DNA of 56,800 nt, from the NCBI GenBank assembly GCA_001414345.1, contig LLCB01000350.1:1-56800 (forward strand), written 5' to 3'. Position numbers and translations under genes: made by a program. Positions 32,993-44,900 of the stretch are shown here, piece by piece. How positions within the stretch are numbered: the first letter of the stretch is position 1; every line of letters begins with the position of its first letter. The notes below the pieces were generated by a model. That model searched no databases. It was not told the origin of the DNA and saw only the letters and a program-made list of their open reading frames with translations. Origin of the DNA: Hymenoscyphus infarciens (lineage: Eukaryota > Ascomycota > Leotiomycetes > Helotiales > Helotiaceae).

Positions 32993-34580
32993 ATGCGTCT
33001 TTCTCAAGTTTTGCCGGTCGCTTTGTTGCCTCTTATCCAAGCCGAAGAGACTGTCCTGGGAGTCTTCATCTTCCACAGGCATGGAGATCGCACATCCAAA
33101 TCTTTCGCTCCAACGACCTTGACGGATCTGGGGTATGCGCAAGTCCACCAGTCAGGTTCATTCTTCCGAAATCGTTATGTCGATGCCAATTCTTCATCGC
33201 CGATTTTCGGCATCAGTAGCTCGGTGGTGAAGAATTCGCAGTTGAACATCGAAGCACCGGTTGATACGGTTCTGCAAAACTCGGCGGCGGGATTCTTGCA
33301 GGGTTTGTATCCACCTGTGGGAACGACTTTGGGGACGGAGAGTTTGGCGAATGGATCGAAGGTTGAGGCTCCTCTGGGGGGCTATCAATTGATTCCCGTC
33401 AATGCTGTTGCGAGTGCTTCTTCAGGGGCCAATTCGGAGAACAGTGCTTGGTTGCAAGGTTGGTTTTCTTGCTTTCATGTACTGACCTAGGTTGGTTGGG
33501 TATAAAGCTAACAACCGGATTTCACAGGCCAGAGTGGATGTGGAAATGCAATTGTCAGCTCCAACAACTATTTCTTCTCGAGCGAATACTTGGAGAAGTT
33601 AAGTGCCACTTCTGCTTTCTATCAGAGTATTTACCCGGTCATCAATCGTACTTTTACGAGCGCGTCGACCACTTTTAAGAATGCTTATTCCAGTAAGTTA
33701 TTCTCCGCTCTTTACCTCTCAATTCCAAGTAGATGTAAAGACTAATTGAGACAAAGTCTACGATCTAATCCACGTCTCCGAAATCCACAACTCTTCCATC
33801 CAATCCTCCTCCCTCCTCACCACAGACACCCTCTACCAACTCCAAACCCTCGCCGACGACCACGAATTCAACCTCGCCTACAACGCCAGCGACCCCATCC
33901 GTGCCATCGCCGGCTCCACCCTCGCCGCTCAAATCGTGCAAAATTTAAATTACACAATAACATCGAAATCCAAGACTACGGTGTCCATGCAATTCGGGGC
34001 CTACGCCTCTTTCTTGTCTTTCTTCGGGCTGGCGCAACTTAACAAGGTGTCCCAGAATTTCACGGGCGTGGTGGATTATGCATCAAGCATGGTCTTTGAA
34101 CTGGTTAGTAATAGCAGTGTAAGTAATACTAGTTACCCTAAGGTGGAGGATATCTCTGTGAGGTTTCTTTTTTCGAATGGGAGCGCGGCTGAGAATCCTT
34201 TGACTGCTTACCCTCTATTTGGGGGCAGTTCGAACCTGTTGTCTTGGACGGATTTTACAGGCGAGATGGGCAAGTTTGCTATTGGGGATCAGGAGGGGTG
34301 GTGTAAGAGTTGTGGGAACAGTACTGGTGTTTGTGCACCTACAGCTGCTTCGACGACGGGAACGACGACACCTGCTACTACGCAGGGGAAAGAGGGGGGT
34401 GTGAGTAAGGTTGTTGCGGGGGTTATTGGGGCTATGGTTACGCTTGCTGTTGTGCTTGGGCTTGAGGCGATTGTGATGCTTGCTGCGGGGTTGAGGTTGG
34501 TCAATAAGAAGAGGCTTGGTGGTGGAGCTGGGAGTGTGGGGGGTGGTGAGGGAGTTGGGGCTGGTGGGCTGAAGGCTTGA
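32993..34580 (+). CDS. Membrane-anchored histidine phosphatase (clade 2) family protein
   Basis: Three exons, 32993-33458, 33528-33692, 33757-34580 (484 aa, frame kept). A signal peptide (MRLSQVLPVALLPLIQA) is followed directly by FIFHRHGDRT (H28-T34), the histidine acid phosphatase signature containing the nucleophilic His30. Many N-glycosylation sequons (NSS, NGS, NRT, NYT, NFT, NGS), Cys pairs (WCKSCGNSTGVC), then a Ser/Thr stalk and one transmembrane segment (AGVIGAMVTLAVVLGLEAIVMLAAGL) with a short Gly-rich cytosolic tail: a type I surface or vacuolar protein. Where classical members have the HD/HE proton-donor motif, this one has MQFGAYASFLSFFGL, so phosphatase activity is doubtful. I believe the family is widespread in filamentous fungi with this same topology; substrate unknown. 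Upstream in-frame sequence (from 32915) lacks a signal peptide, so ATG 32993 is preferred. Confidence 0.85.
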
Positions 34581-35880
34581 TGTTTTAGAATTGGGGAGAG
34601 ATGGGGAGAGAGATTTTGAGGAGAGAGGAAAGGGAGAGCCGGTTATGATGTAATGTGATAGATGGGGTTTAATGGTTAACTTGGTAAACAAAGCTTCCAT
34701 CCTGCTATAATTACTGAAATTTCACTGTGGCGATTGGAAGGGTTGGCTGAAAGGAAGCTTACCAATTGTCTATTCCGTGATTCTTCAACACCTTACTTTT
34801 ATTCCTCTTTCGAGTACCATACCCTGCACTCTTTTACGAAATCCTCACACTTGTTACTCACACTTCTACTCTCAAAGATGTATCCGAGACGATTACCTTT
34901 CTAAATTAGAGTTCATTACTTGCTATATAACATCATCATCTCTCTCTCTCTAAGCATAGCAAAACGTAAGTCCCTTTCCCATCAGCAATTCATCCCGTGG
35001 CACTCCAAGGTCTAATTTCGAGCAACGAAGACCCAGGCAGTCAGGTAGTTAGTTGTTCAACCCCCCTCCTCCCTCTCAACCTGTGTAATGCAACAAAAAA
35101 AAAAAATAAAAATAAAAATATTCATCTCTACGAGCGGATACAGTTATACTTGGAACGACCTTGCCACACCTTGGGCCTGGGGTGGATGACTCCTTCCAGA
35201 ATTCCTCCTCTGGTATCGGGAGGGGAGGTAAATGTCGTTTGTTCCCGCCTCACTTGACCTGGATCCCTTGATCTCAACTACCTTACCTAGACCACGACCA
35301 AATTCGACCTCGCCGTTTAAGATTTCAGTCAAACGAAACCACCAATGCAAAGTCGCTTGCCTACAAGTCTCCCCTTGAAGTTTTTGAAGATAGCTTCCGT
35401 GACGATAGGGTACCCACTGGGCTGCCTGTTCCAAAACACCCAAGTCAACATATACTGCCGAGTCTTGACCAGAAAATGATAAAAGGAACTCCCAATGTCA
35501 AGAAGTAGATATCAAGAAAGGTTCCGAAAGTCACCCACCCTTTTGCCAAAAGGAAGAAGTAAATTAAGTCGCAACCAAAAAATGAGACGCAAAAATCACT
35601 CGAGCAACACACCCCATAAACTGATTGATAAAACAATTGACCTTCTGCTCTCCAACAGCAAATGCTAGTAATGAAGAACAATCCTCACAACCAATCGTCT
35701 AGGGTATTTACAATGCCATGCCATCCATCAAACCCGTGCTTGCCATGCTTGCTCGGATTGAAAACTCCTCCCATGATTTATTCATTCAGCGCCCAGGCGC
35801 CCTTCCATCCCAACACAAACAAACTCCTCCCAAATTCGTTATCTCCATTTTTCATATCATTACCCTTCAATATCATCAAA
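34581..35880. other. Gene-free region between convergent genes
   Basis: 3' flanks of the phosphatase-like gene (+) and the kinase (-). Contains (CT)n at ~34940-34955 and an A-rich AAAAATAAAA run at 35093-35120. No supported ORF. Confidence 0.5.
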
Positions 35881-38155
35881 TCATCTCTTCTCCCCCTCCC
35901 CCTCCCCCTCCTCATCCCCACTCTCAACCCTCACCAAAATCTCCTCCAACAAGCCCTCAAGAAAAACATCAACCCCATTAGGCATGCCCACTGGCTCCTG
36001 CTTATCCCAATGATCAATCTGCTTACAAACATGTGCCAACTTGAACACCAACCCCCGGATCTTCTCATGTGCAGCCTGAGCTCGTTGTTGCTTAGGTGTA
36101 GTACCATTTCGTCCACCAAAAGCTTGTTGAAGATTAACTTGTCGTCGCTTCAAGGCCCCCTCGAGAGCTGGGAAGATGACATCATTCAATGCGTCGAGTT
36201 CGCCGGTAGGACTTGGGACTGGAGAGGGCATGGTGGAAGGCGCATACGACGAATCCGAAGCAATGCTTTCGCGAGAGCTTGCAGTACTGTCACGTTGCTT
36301 GGAAGGTAAGGCTGGAAGTGGTTGACCAGTACCCATGTGGCGAGGATTAACATTTTGAGAAGCCAAGGGTTGACCAAAACTAGGAACTTGCTGCTTGGGT
36401 GCGGTGGAACTTAATTGATTGGTAACCTGTTGAAGTGGCTGTGGACTTCCTCGAAAGGGTGGAATCTCAGGTAGTGTGATGGGTGCAAGCTTTGGCAATG
36501 GTTGCTGCGAAGAAGGCTTTGGATATGCTAAATGTTGGCTTTGATATTGCATAGGTGCTTGATTCAACGGCGATCGAGGTGGTTGAGGGGATGGGGTGCC
36601 TGACATGTTCAGATAGCTCATCTCCTTTTGAAGCTGCTCCTGCAATGATCGGTCATAGTCTGGCGAGTCTTGTTGAGGTTGGTAATATTGACTAGGTCGT
36701 GGTGTTTCCGGTGCCAAGCGATGTTTTTCGGGCGAAGGAGGCAAGGGAACCTTTGATGGCGATTGATGCATATTTGGAACAGTTTTTCTTGTCGGCGAGT
36801 GTTGGCGGGGCTGCTCAGTATTGGGCGAGTTCATTTGTTTGACTGTATCAGAACTTGGAACATAACCGGCATCCTTCGACTTGGTTGGCGAAATGCTTCG
36901 AGGTCGCTCCGCATAATCGACTTGACTTTCCGAGGATCTTGAGGATCTGGCGTTGGCCGTAGACTCTTCCATTGTGTTCAGACCAGCTCTAGGACCTCCT
37001 CTGACCCCCCCAACAGGACGAACAGTACCAAAATCCCACAGATCTTCATTTACTGGTACAGTTCTTGGAAGTTCGTCTCGGCCATCGTCAGAATCGTCGG
37101 AATCCCCCTTGTGGTGTACAGCCCAGCGCTCGAATCGCTCAATCAACTCTGTAAGGTAGGATGTCTTCTTGGCTCTTCGTACAAATGGGTGCTTCAACAA
37201 TTCCTTTGCTGAGGGGCGTTTTCTGGGATCCTTCTGTAAACACAACTCCACAAATTCCTTGAAAGCCTTTGTAAAGTTTCCTTCCAGTTCGGGTGGAGGA
37301 TTTTTGGGTATCAAAAATAAGACCTTCATGGGATGAATGTCGGAATACGGTGGCTCTCCGTTTGCCAACTCGAGTGCCGTGATTCCCAAAGACCAGATAT
37401 CCGCCTTGTGATCATAACCGGATTGCTTGATTACCTCGGGTGCCATCCAGAACGGTGTGCCCACAAACGTGTTCTTCTTCGTCATGGTTGCTGATAGTTG
37501 TCCGGAAACACCAAAATCGGCAAGCTTGACCTGTCCATTCGCTCCGAGCAGGACATTGGCAGCTGTGACAAGTCAGTTTTGTACTCGCTAGGTGCTGCGA
37601 GGTTCGTCTCACCCTTGATATCTCTGTGAAGCTTCTTGTCACCATGAAGATAATCCAGACCAAGCAGCAGTTCCCGAATGATGATCGAGATGTACTCCTC
37701 CCCAATTAAACCTGGCTTCATCAAGTCCCCACAACTTCCACCCGAGCAGAATTCCATCACGATCCAGAGGTCGGAACCCTTCAAGTATGACCCGTGGTAA
37801 TGTGTGACATATGGGGAGTGGAGTTCGGACAAAATCGATATTTCCTGTATGATGTCTTCCACCTCGTCCTCGGCATTCTCGACGTCGATGACCTTGATAG
37901 CCACGGCTTGTCCATTGCGTTTGTCAACACTAGCATCCGGTCAGCCACAATTCAGTATTTTGCCAGATCGGAGGGGGGAGAAAGCTACCCACCCTTTGTA
38001 GACCTTGCCAAAACTGCCACCACCTTGTTCCAAGTCAGCAATGCTACACCACAACATAACCGGTCAGGTCGTGAACACGTACCTATGCAGTTCTGTTTTG
38101 TGTATAACGTCTCTGGATCAACCACCCCACTCATCATGCCACCTCCACTTGCCAT
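35881..38155 (-). CDS. Ste20-family GCK-III protein kinase (Nak1/POD-6/Kic1-like)
   Basis: Four exons on the minus strand: 38083-38155, 37993-38023, 37613-37929, 35881-37562 (700 aa). Exon 2 is only 31 nt and, with exon 1, builds the glycine loop IGGGSFGKVYKG (24-35). Further landmarks: AIKVI (K47), HRDIKAAN (H136, D138, N143), DFG (D156), KKNTFVGTPFWMAPE with a phosphorylatable activation-loop Thr, and the GCK-III block KTSYLTELIERFERW after the catalytic domain. The C-terminal half is Ser/Pro/Gln-rich, then a helical segment (LNDVIFPALEGALKRRQVNLQQAF). The family acts upstream of NDR kinases (Orb6/COT-1/Cbk1) in the morphogenesis network controlling polarity and septation. Nak1/POD-6 fits better than Sid1 from the catalytic sequence, but this is judged by eye. 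Confidence 0.9.
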
Positions 38156-39626
38156 CTTGCCAAATCAAGATCGGCCAACGCGATGTACCAGAGCTTCAAG
38201 ACAAATGTTGGGGGGGCGTGCAGAGGGCCTAGGCAGCTTGTGAAAGAGGCTCCCAGTGGCTCAAAGGGGTGCACGCTACTGCAGCCGAAACTGGAGAGCA
38301 GCAGATAGGTGAGAAAGTGTGCGGACGGTTTGTTGTTTGTTGTTTGGTGTTGGAAGGTGAGATTCTAAAAGCTGCCGGTCTGGTAGTTTCTGGTATTTTT
38401 TGGGAGCTGCTGGCTGAGTCTTGTGGGTGAATCTAGTCTAGAGGCCGAGGGTGCGTCGTCAATGGCGGGGTTGGATTGTGGCGATGATGTAGCGACAGAC
38501 AGGCGGTGGGTGATATGGGATGCTCTGGGACGCTCTGGGACGCTCTGGGGATCGGAATGGGGATGGATGCTGCGAGATTGGAGAATGGAGAGTTCATGAA
38601 ATCGGTGGTTAGAGTTTTAGTAATTATGGGAGGGAGCCTTGAGGTGAGGATCAAGGTACCTAGCAATGCCGTTGCTCAGCAGCAGCGCAGCGCAGCGCGT
38701 TGGATAAGGGAAGCAGCAACGGAGCTCCCTTGTTTCATCAATATCTGGGGAAGGCGCAAGCCCAACTGCCCAATCTGATATAGGTAAATCTCACCTTATG
38801 ATATGCCCATCTAGGAGTAGGGCTACAATAACAATTTAAGGGGGTCACTCTTTGCACTTCATTTCACCCCCAAAGCACGAGAACCCTTTATTTCCATCAG
38901 ACTGGTTGCCTTTTCCCGTGAACACGGGATATCGGAATTGCATGTTTTGTTGTCATTTCTTCAATGTTGGATCCCCGCCCAATCAACGACTTGATTTCAG
39001 GGGTTGTGTAAACAAGAACCCTTGCTCCAAGACTTTGGGAAAAAGAAGCTCCTGCCAATCATACAGGTGCATAAAGGCCTTGACCTACGTAGTTGTCACC
39101 ACGCTAACAAATCTTAATTCTGTGCATAACTGCAAGCTACCTAGGTAGCAAAACAGCCAAGAGGCGTTGCAATTGCTCTCACCTATCTGCTTGCTGTCTT
39201 GATGCCCTCAGATAGTAAGCCACTGTCTGAAGTGATCTAGAAGAATTGGGAAATTAAGTTTCTCTCTCTCTCCCAAGCCATTCAGATGATTGTTCCTCTG
39301 CAATCTTGGAGTGAGTAGGTGCTTGGGAGTGATGACCGATTACAGTACCTAGGTAGTTAGTTTGTAGAGGTTTGCTGTGGAGGCTGCAACGCTAAGATCT
39401 ATGTAGTATCATTCATTCATCATTTATTCCGTCTACGCTGAATGTAGTGACAAGCCTGCCATCTATGGTATAAATCATGCCCCTGAACCATGAAACGAGG
39501 CCTTGGCCAGAAAAGAGATGCAGGATTGCGCTCAACAGAATCCGAATGCTGCGATGTAGCTGAGCACCAATGCCACAAGATGATGCGATATATGATGTAG
39601 AATGCTGAGAGTGCCTATATCCCCAC
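38156..39626. other. Intergenic: kinase promoter and 3' flank of the UBX gene
   Basis: No gene seen. A 10-bp repeat (TGCTCTGGGA, CGCTCTGGGA, CGCTCTGGGG) occupies 38521-38550, about 370 bp upstream of the kinase start, and GCAGC/GCGCA runs lie near 38680. Confidence 0.5.
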
Positions 39627-41308
39627 TCATTCCTCCAGATACTCCACCATCACAGACCCATTCTTGAGCCCAGCAGCTTCAATGGTTTCCTCCAATGCCT
39701 CGCCCAAATCTTTGCCCACAAATCGCAAATCAAAAGCGATGCCCTTCTTTCCCTCCAACGGATCAGCCTTGAGCCATTCGTAGAGGCGGCTCACAGGATC
39801 GTCGACCTTGAATTTTCGTACGGCTCTTGTTCCATCGGGATATCTGAATTGGATACGAGTAGTACCAGGCCCCTGCTCCGGCTCCACGTGAGGCTTGTCC
39901 GATGCAATGCGAGAAAAGGTGGTGGGTGCTGCGATTTCTGGCTCCTCCGCATGTCCGTTCGAAGCCTCTGCATCTGTAGCACCAACTTCACCCGCTCTAC
40001 CTTTGCCCTTGCTGACATCCCCGAAACTCTTGGTGAGGTCATCAGGGTCGTGTTCCTTTGGACCGGCTGCTTCTCCACTGGCGGCGAGACTGTTTTGCAA
40101 TGCAATGTCGAGCATCTCTTCCTCCGTAAGTCGCCCAACATCGAATGCCTTTGGCTTTTCTGGCTTCCGCTTCGCAACAGGGTTCTTTTTCTTATTGTCG
40201 AGACTGTAACGGTCCAAGAACTCAACGAGCTGCATCAGGAATTCGCTTGCCTCAAGCTTCTTTGGTCCAGACCATGTCTTCATCTTCTCTCCAGTTCGTG
40301 GATCGATGATGGAAATATGTGGGTATGCATCTTGACTCTCGTGCTCCTGGAAATAGTACTGCAGATATTGATTTGCTCGGGGATCGTCTTTTGAGTACTG
40401 TAAAAAGACAAAGTTTTCCCGGATCAGTTCATTAATACCCTGATTTGCCCATATATCGCGGTTGAGCAATTGGCAGTCGAAGATAGAAGGGTCTTGGATG
40501 TTGACCATGATCCATTTCAACTCCTCTTTGCCCAAATCCCGAGCAGCATCCCACGGAATTTGTTTCATGAGATCGAAAGGTGGGCGAAATAATTTGGCAA
40601 GGCGGGCACTCTTCGAGTCGACTGGTTCCCTTGCGGCAGCTCGTGATGGATTGCTACTGCTCCCGCCAGCAGTGGAGTCATCCCAGATCGAGGGGCCTGC
40701 GGTTTGTTGATTGAAGACACCGGGTCGTCCTACTATAAGCAAATGTTAGAAAAAGTCCAAGTCTCATTTGGCTTGAAGAACATACCAGGTCTACGCATCT
40801 GTCGCTGTGCCATTTGTTGTGCAATTGCAGCCTGCATATCATCTGGTCCCCAGTCGGCATCAGGCCCCATCAGGGTCTCTCTAGTGCGTGCAATGGGTGC
40901 CCGAACGCCATCCGCATCCAAACCGCCAGATGAATCGCCACCTGCGAAGAGCTCCTCTTGTATTCTCCTAGCCATAGCTTCATCGTCCTCAAAGTCTGCT
41001 GCACGACCAATAGCTGCCGCTGATGAAGCTTGTTCATCTTCGTCAAATTCTTCCATTTCCTCGTCTTCATCTTCAAGATCTACAACTCTGCTCGAGCTCC
41101 GGGGGCCAGTTGTTGAGGCTGGTTGAGGTTGTGTATTTGAAGGGACAGGAGGTGTTGCCGGTTGATCTGCTCCAGCAGCAAGATCAGGTGCGTCAAAATA
41201 TAGTTGGACTGCCTGCGCGTGGTCGTTGTCGGTCATCTCCAAATACCGTCTCGCCACAGCTTCACTCGCCCCAGTGATCCCCACGAAATTACTGACTGCT
41301 TCGTCCAT
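39627..41308 (-). CDS. UBX5: UBA-UAS-UBX domain protein (Ubx5/UBXN7-like Cdc48 cofactor)
   Basis: Two exons, 40786-41308 and 39627-40729 (541 aa). Domain order: N-terminal UBA-like helices (FVGITGASEAVARRYLEMTDNDHAQAVQLYFD, 8-39), an acidic stretch (EDEDEEMEEFDEDE), the UAS thioredoxin-like domain (ARDLGKEELKWIMVNIQ...NRDIWANQGINELI), a UIM-like helix (EEEMLDIALQNSLAAS), and the UBX beta-grasp domain at the C-terminus (TRIQFRYPDGTRAVRKF...GSVMVEYLEE). This UBA-UAS-UIM-UBX order is that of yeast Ubx5 and human UBXN7, which link Cdc48/p97 to ubiquitinated substrates and cullin ligases. The intron acceptor is a tandem TAGTAG; both AGs keep frame and differ by one residue (RRP-G versus RRP-VG). 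It faces ECM29 across a shared 681-bp upstream region. Confidence 0.92.
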
Positions 41309-41989
41309 GGTTCCGATCTGTGGTGGTTGATTTTAGAAAGAGGAAGATTTGTAGTTTTCTTTTTGGGTGAGACGGTGTGTCGGTCAAAAGCAACAGAGGA
41401 GGTAAAGGTGGTGGTGATGGAGGAGGAGGATGTTGTAGATTGGCGGGGTGGTTGAGACCAGGGCGGATGTTTGATAGAGGGTCCGTAGAATCCTCAGGTA
41501 TGAGTAGGTAGCGAGTAATGCGCCTACACCTTTGCGTAGTAAATGAGAAAGAAAGAGAAAGGTCAGAAGTAGCAGTGGCCAACTTCGGTGAGGAGTCTAG
41601 GCATGGTGTGAGGTTGTTGATGGTAAGAGGAGAGGTTGTCAAAAGAAAGCCAGACAGACACTGAAATGACGCTTCATCAAGCTGCCTCCCAAACGAAATC
41701 AGTCCGATAAGCGCAGCCCAGTCACCCGCAATCGCCCATTCACGTGAGTACATGGCACGTGCACCAGCATTGTCAAGCAAATGGAAACACCCCAACAAGG
41801 CAAATCTGCCGCGCAATACAACGCAAAGTCGTAATAGTTGGGGCCTGTTCTGGTCTCTTCAGCAAGTTAAAGTCACCCTCGGTCTTCTCATAAAATCTGC
41901 TTTTGAAGTTCCCAACCCCAACCTTCTTCAAATCTCGAACTGAACCGTAATGCGATATTTCACCAACCTCCTCCAACCCCAACATCAAC
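41309..41989. promoter_or_regulatory. Divergent promoter of UBX5-like and ECM29, with two CACGTG boxes
   Basis: CACGTG occurs at 41741-41746 and 41756-41761, 15 bp apart, roughly 230-250 bp upstream of the ECM29 ATG. Shared bHLH-type regulation of both genes is a position-based inference. No GGTGGCAAA proteasome (PACE) element was seen here. Confidence 0.4.
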
Positions 41990-44900
41990 ATGTCTGCTGC
42001 CACCGAAGCTCGAGAGTTGGAGCTCTGCGGGAAAGTGGAGATGAGAATCGCCCTTGCTGAGGACAGCAAACTACAAGCACTTCTCACAACATACTTGCCA
42101 CCTTTGCTCCTGAAACTGGGCAGCGAACATGCTTCTGTACGCAATAAGGTCATCTCAACATGTCAGCATATCAAAATTCGTCTCGCAGGAAACCAGTATG
42201 TCCACTCGGCGTAAAATACAAGAAGTTTAGCTAACAATTTCTCTAGGAGCATTGTTCTGCCTGTAGCGAAGCTCTTGACTCAATACAAGGAGAATCCGGG
42301 TGTGGCCATGATTCGACACTTTGACCTCATGTTCATCCAGCAGAGTGTCGGCAAACTCTCATCCAAGGTAACTAGCTCCATCTCCAGATTGAACCTTATT
42401 GTACTTACACGTGGCATAGGAACAAATGGACTTGTTGCCTGTTCTGCTCCACGGTCTTGCAGAGGATGCGGGGAAGCCCACATGTGCTACTATCTTCAAC
42501 CTATTCCTCCGTCTCTTGCCGCAGCTCCGGATTCCATTGCGTGGAAGCAAAGAAGACATTGAATTGAGACAGCAACTCGGTCTTGATGAGCACACCAAGG
42601 ATGCACAATTTGTAGCCCTTTGGTTTAGCAAACTTATGCTTCTCACAGTCATACGTAGCAATGCCAGCGGAATTACTTGTCCTGGTCTTACAGTCCAAGA
42701 ATACGAATTCCTCACGTTGAACGGCAAGCAAGAGACTTGGGACCCATCGTCTGACGAAGGTCTCAATCTTACCCAAACCAAGATTGTGGTCCTTGCCTTC
42801 TTGGCGAGTGGCGCTTTCACTGACGAGGAACGCTTTCTGGCTGCATTGTTCGCATCTGGAGATGCCAATTCTCGCATTTCCGGTGCTGGTGATGATATGC
42901 TAAAGCGTTCAGCTATCTCTCTCGAGGTCCCAGAAATGATCAGCAATTTACTACACACTTACTTCACGTTGAAGCCCGCTCTCCAAACACGATTGCTTGT
43001 GTTGCTGGCCAAATCTGCTATCTCAACAACTTTCCCACAGCAGATTGTCAAAATCGTACAACAAGCTATTCAGCCAGACGACAACACAAATCTCCCCACT
43101 AAAGGTCTCGAAACAACAAAGTTTCGAAATGCATTGTTCAATTACATGAACTGGGTTTCACGTATAGCCTCACCAGAATACATAGCACAAGTTGCACCTC
43201 AGCTAGTCGACTTTTTACGCGATTACATCGAGGATCAGGGTTGGCCGATACCTCATGAGAAATCAGACAACGAAGCTGCCTCTTTACGAGCCTTAGCTTA
43301 CGAAACTTTGGGATCTCTTGCTAAAACCACGCCCTCGATTGCTCGTCACAAAGATTTGTCACTTGTTCGCTGGCTTTTCAGATCATTAACAGAAGATCAA
43401 TCTTCAAGTACCATTTTTGTTAGTATTGAAGGGGCACTTTCAAGCTTACTTAACAATTTTGCTCCACCGCTAGACGATGAATTGAAGTATGAATTGCGCT
43501 CTTTACTACTGCATTATATGACATTGCCAGACGATGAGATTGTCCGAAGTGCTCGGTTCTCAACTGTCCGATGGGCTAATCGATGTCTCGGATACGATGA
43601 CATAGTAGGTCGATGGATTGATATTCTAGCTCTTGGAGGACGCGTAGATGAGCGAAGTGATGTGATAGAAGAGGGGAAAAAAGGACTGGTATGTTTAGAC
43701 GCCTCCTTATCTTCCATGGTGAATACTGACCACCTGCAGGATCCATACTGGTACACACTACTCAGTAATACTTCATCGTCATCATCTGTCGACTGTATTT
43801 TGCCTGACTGGAGCGAGATGGTCAAGGTATTTTTTACCGGGAAAAGCATTCTTGAAAACTCCACCATATCGAATAGTATGAGAAGTGGAATGGAAGTTGA
43901 TTCTGTTTCAGTCTTTGGGAACTTTTCTGGGTCCAAGATTAATGCATTCGCTTCTGCCGTCAGCTACTGTCGTCGTATGTTGTTAATGGGCTCGTTAGAG
44001 AAGTCTGAAATCGCCTTTGATGTGGACGCCGATTGGGAACGTCAATTGGATGTGCTCTTTAGATCTGATAAGCGATCTCGCGAAATCATGAAGGCCTACA
44101 TCAAAACTATAGACGAGAGTGCACTCGGTGTATATCTTTCTGCCGCTTTCGAAGGCATGCTTCGGAACGACGGAAATGGCCTGGGCGATTGTGGAAAATG
44201 TTTCGTCGATATTTTGGCACTTTCACCCAGCAGTGCTGTTGGCAAAATTGCGCACAGAGCCAGCGAGCTCTTGCCATCCATCAAGTCGAACAATGTTGCG
44301 ACTCGCGAGATTGCGTCGCAGGCATTCGGTATCTTAGCCGCTCACCCGACGGTCGAAACTCAATCCATTGAGAAATTGGTGGAATCGCTACTTGAGGATG
44401 CTAACTTGTGGTCGTCTGCTGTAGGTGCAGAATTAAACAAGGTCACTGGCGCCATTCTTGCACTTGGTTACCTGCTGAGTCGATTCGTGTTCTATGGACG
44501 TCTCGGTACGCTCAATGAAACCTTGGTTCAGGAGGTCATCAATCTACTTTTCGAAGTACTGGCTAAAGCAAGAGATGGGACCACCAAGGAAGCCGTACTC
44601 AATGCAGTTGGACAAATTAGTGCATCTGGGATTTTGACAGTGGACCGAATTACCGGAACTTCCTTGAAACCAGAGAGTCTAATCGATCTCTTGGCAGCTG
44701 AGGCAAAGAAGGGTAACGAGAGAGCAATATCTGCTCTTGGGCGTCTCGCGCTTGTGTTTGATGAAGATTCCGAGTTTAACACCACCATCTTTACAACCCT
44801 GTATGCGCTTTCCGAACTGAAGCAAGCTGAAGTTCATTTCGCGGTGGGAGAAGCTCTTAGTTCCGCAAGCGCATGTTGGGAATCCGAAGCTCTTCTCCTC

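Noticed and set aside
35881..38155. Assignment of the GCK kinase to Sid1 of the septation network
   Set aside because: The VENAEDEVEDI segment, the KKNTFVGTPFWMAPE loop and the TSYLTELIERFERW block look closer to Nak1/POD-6; left as a possible alternative.
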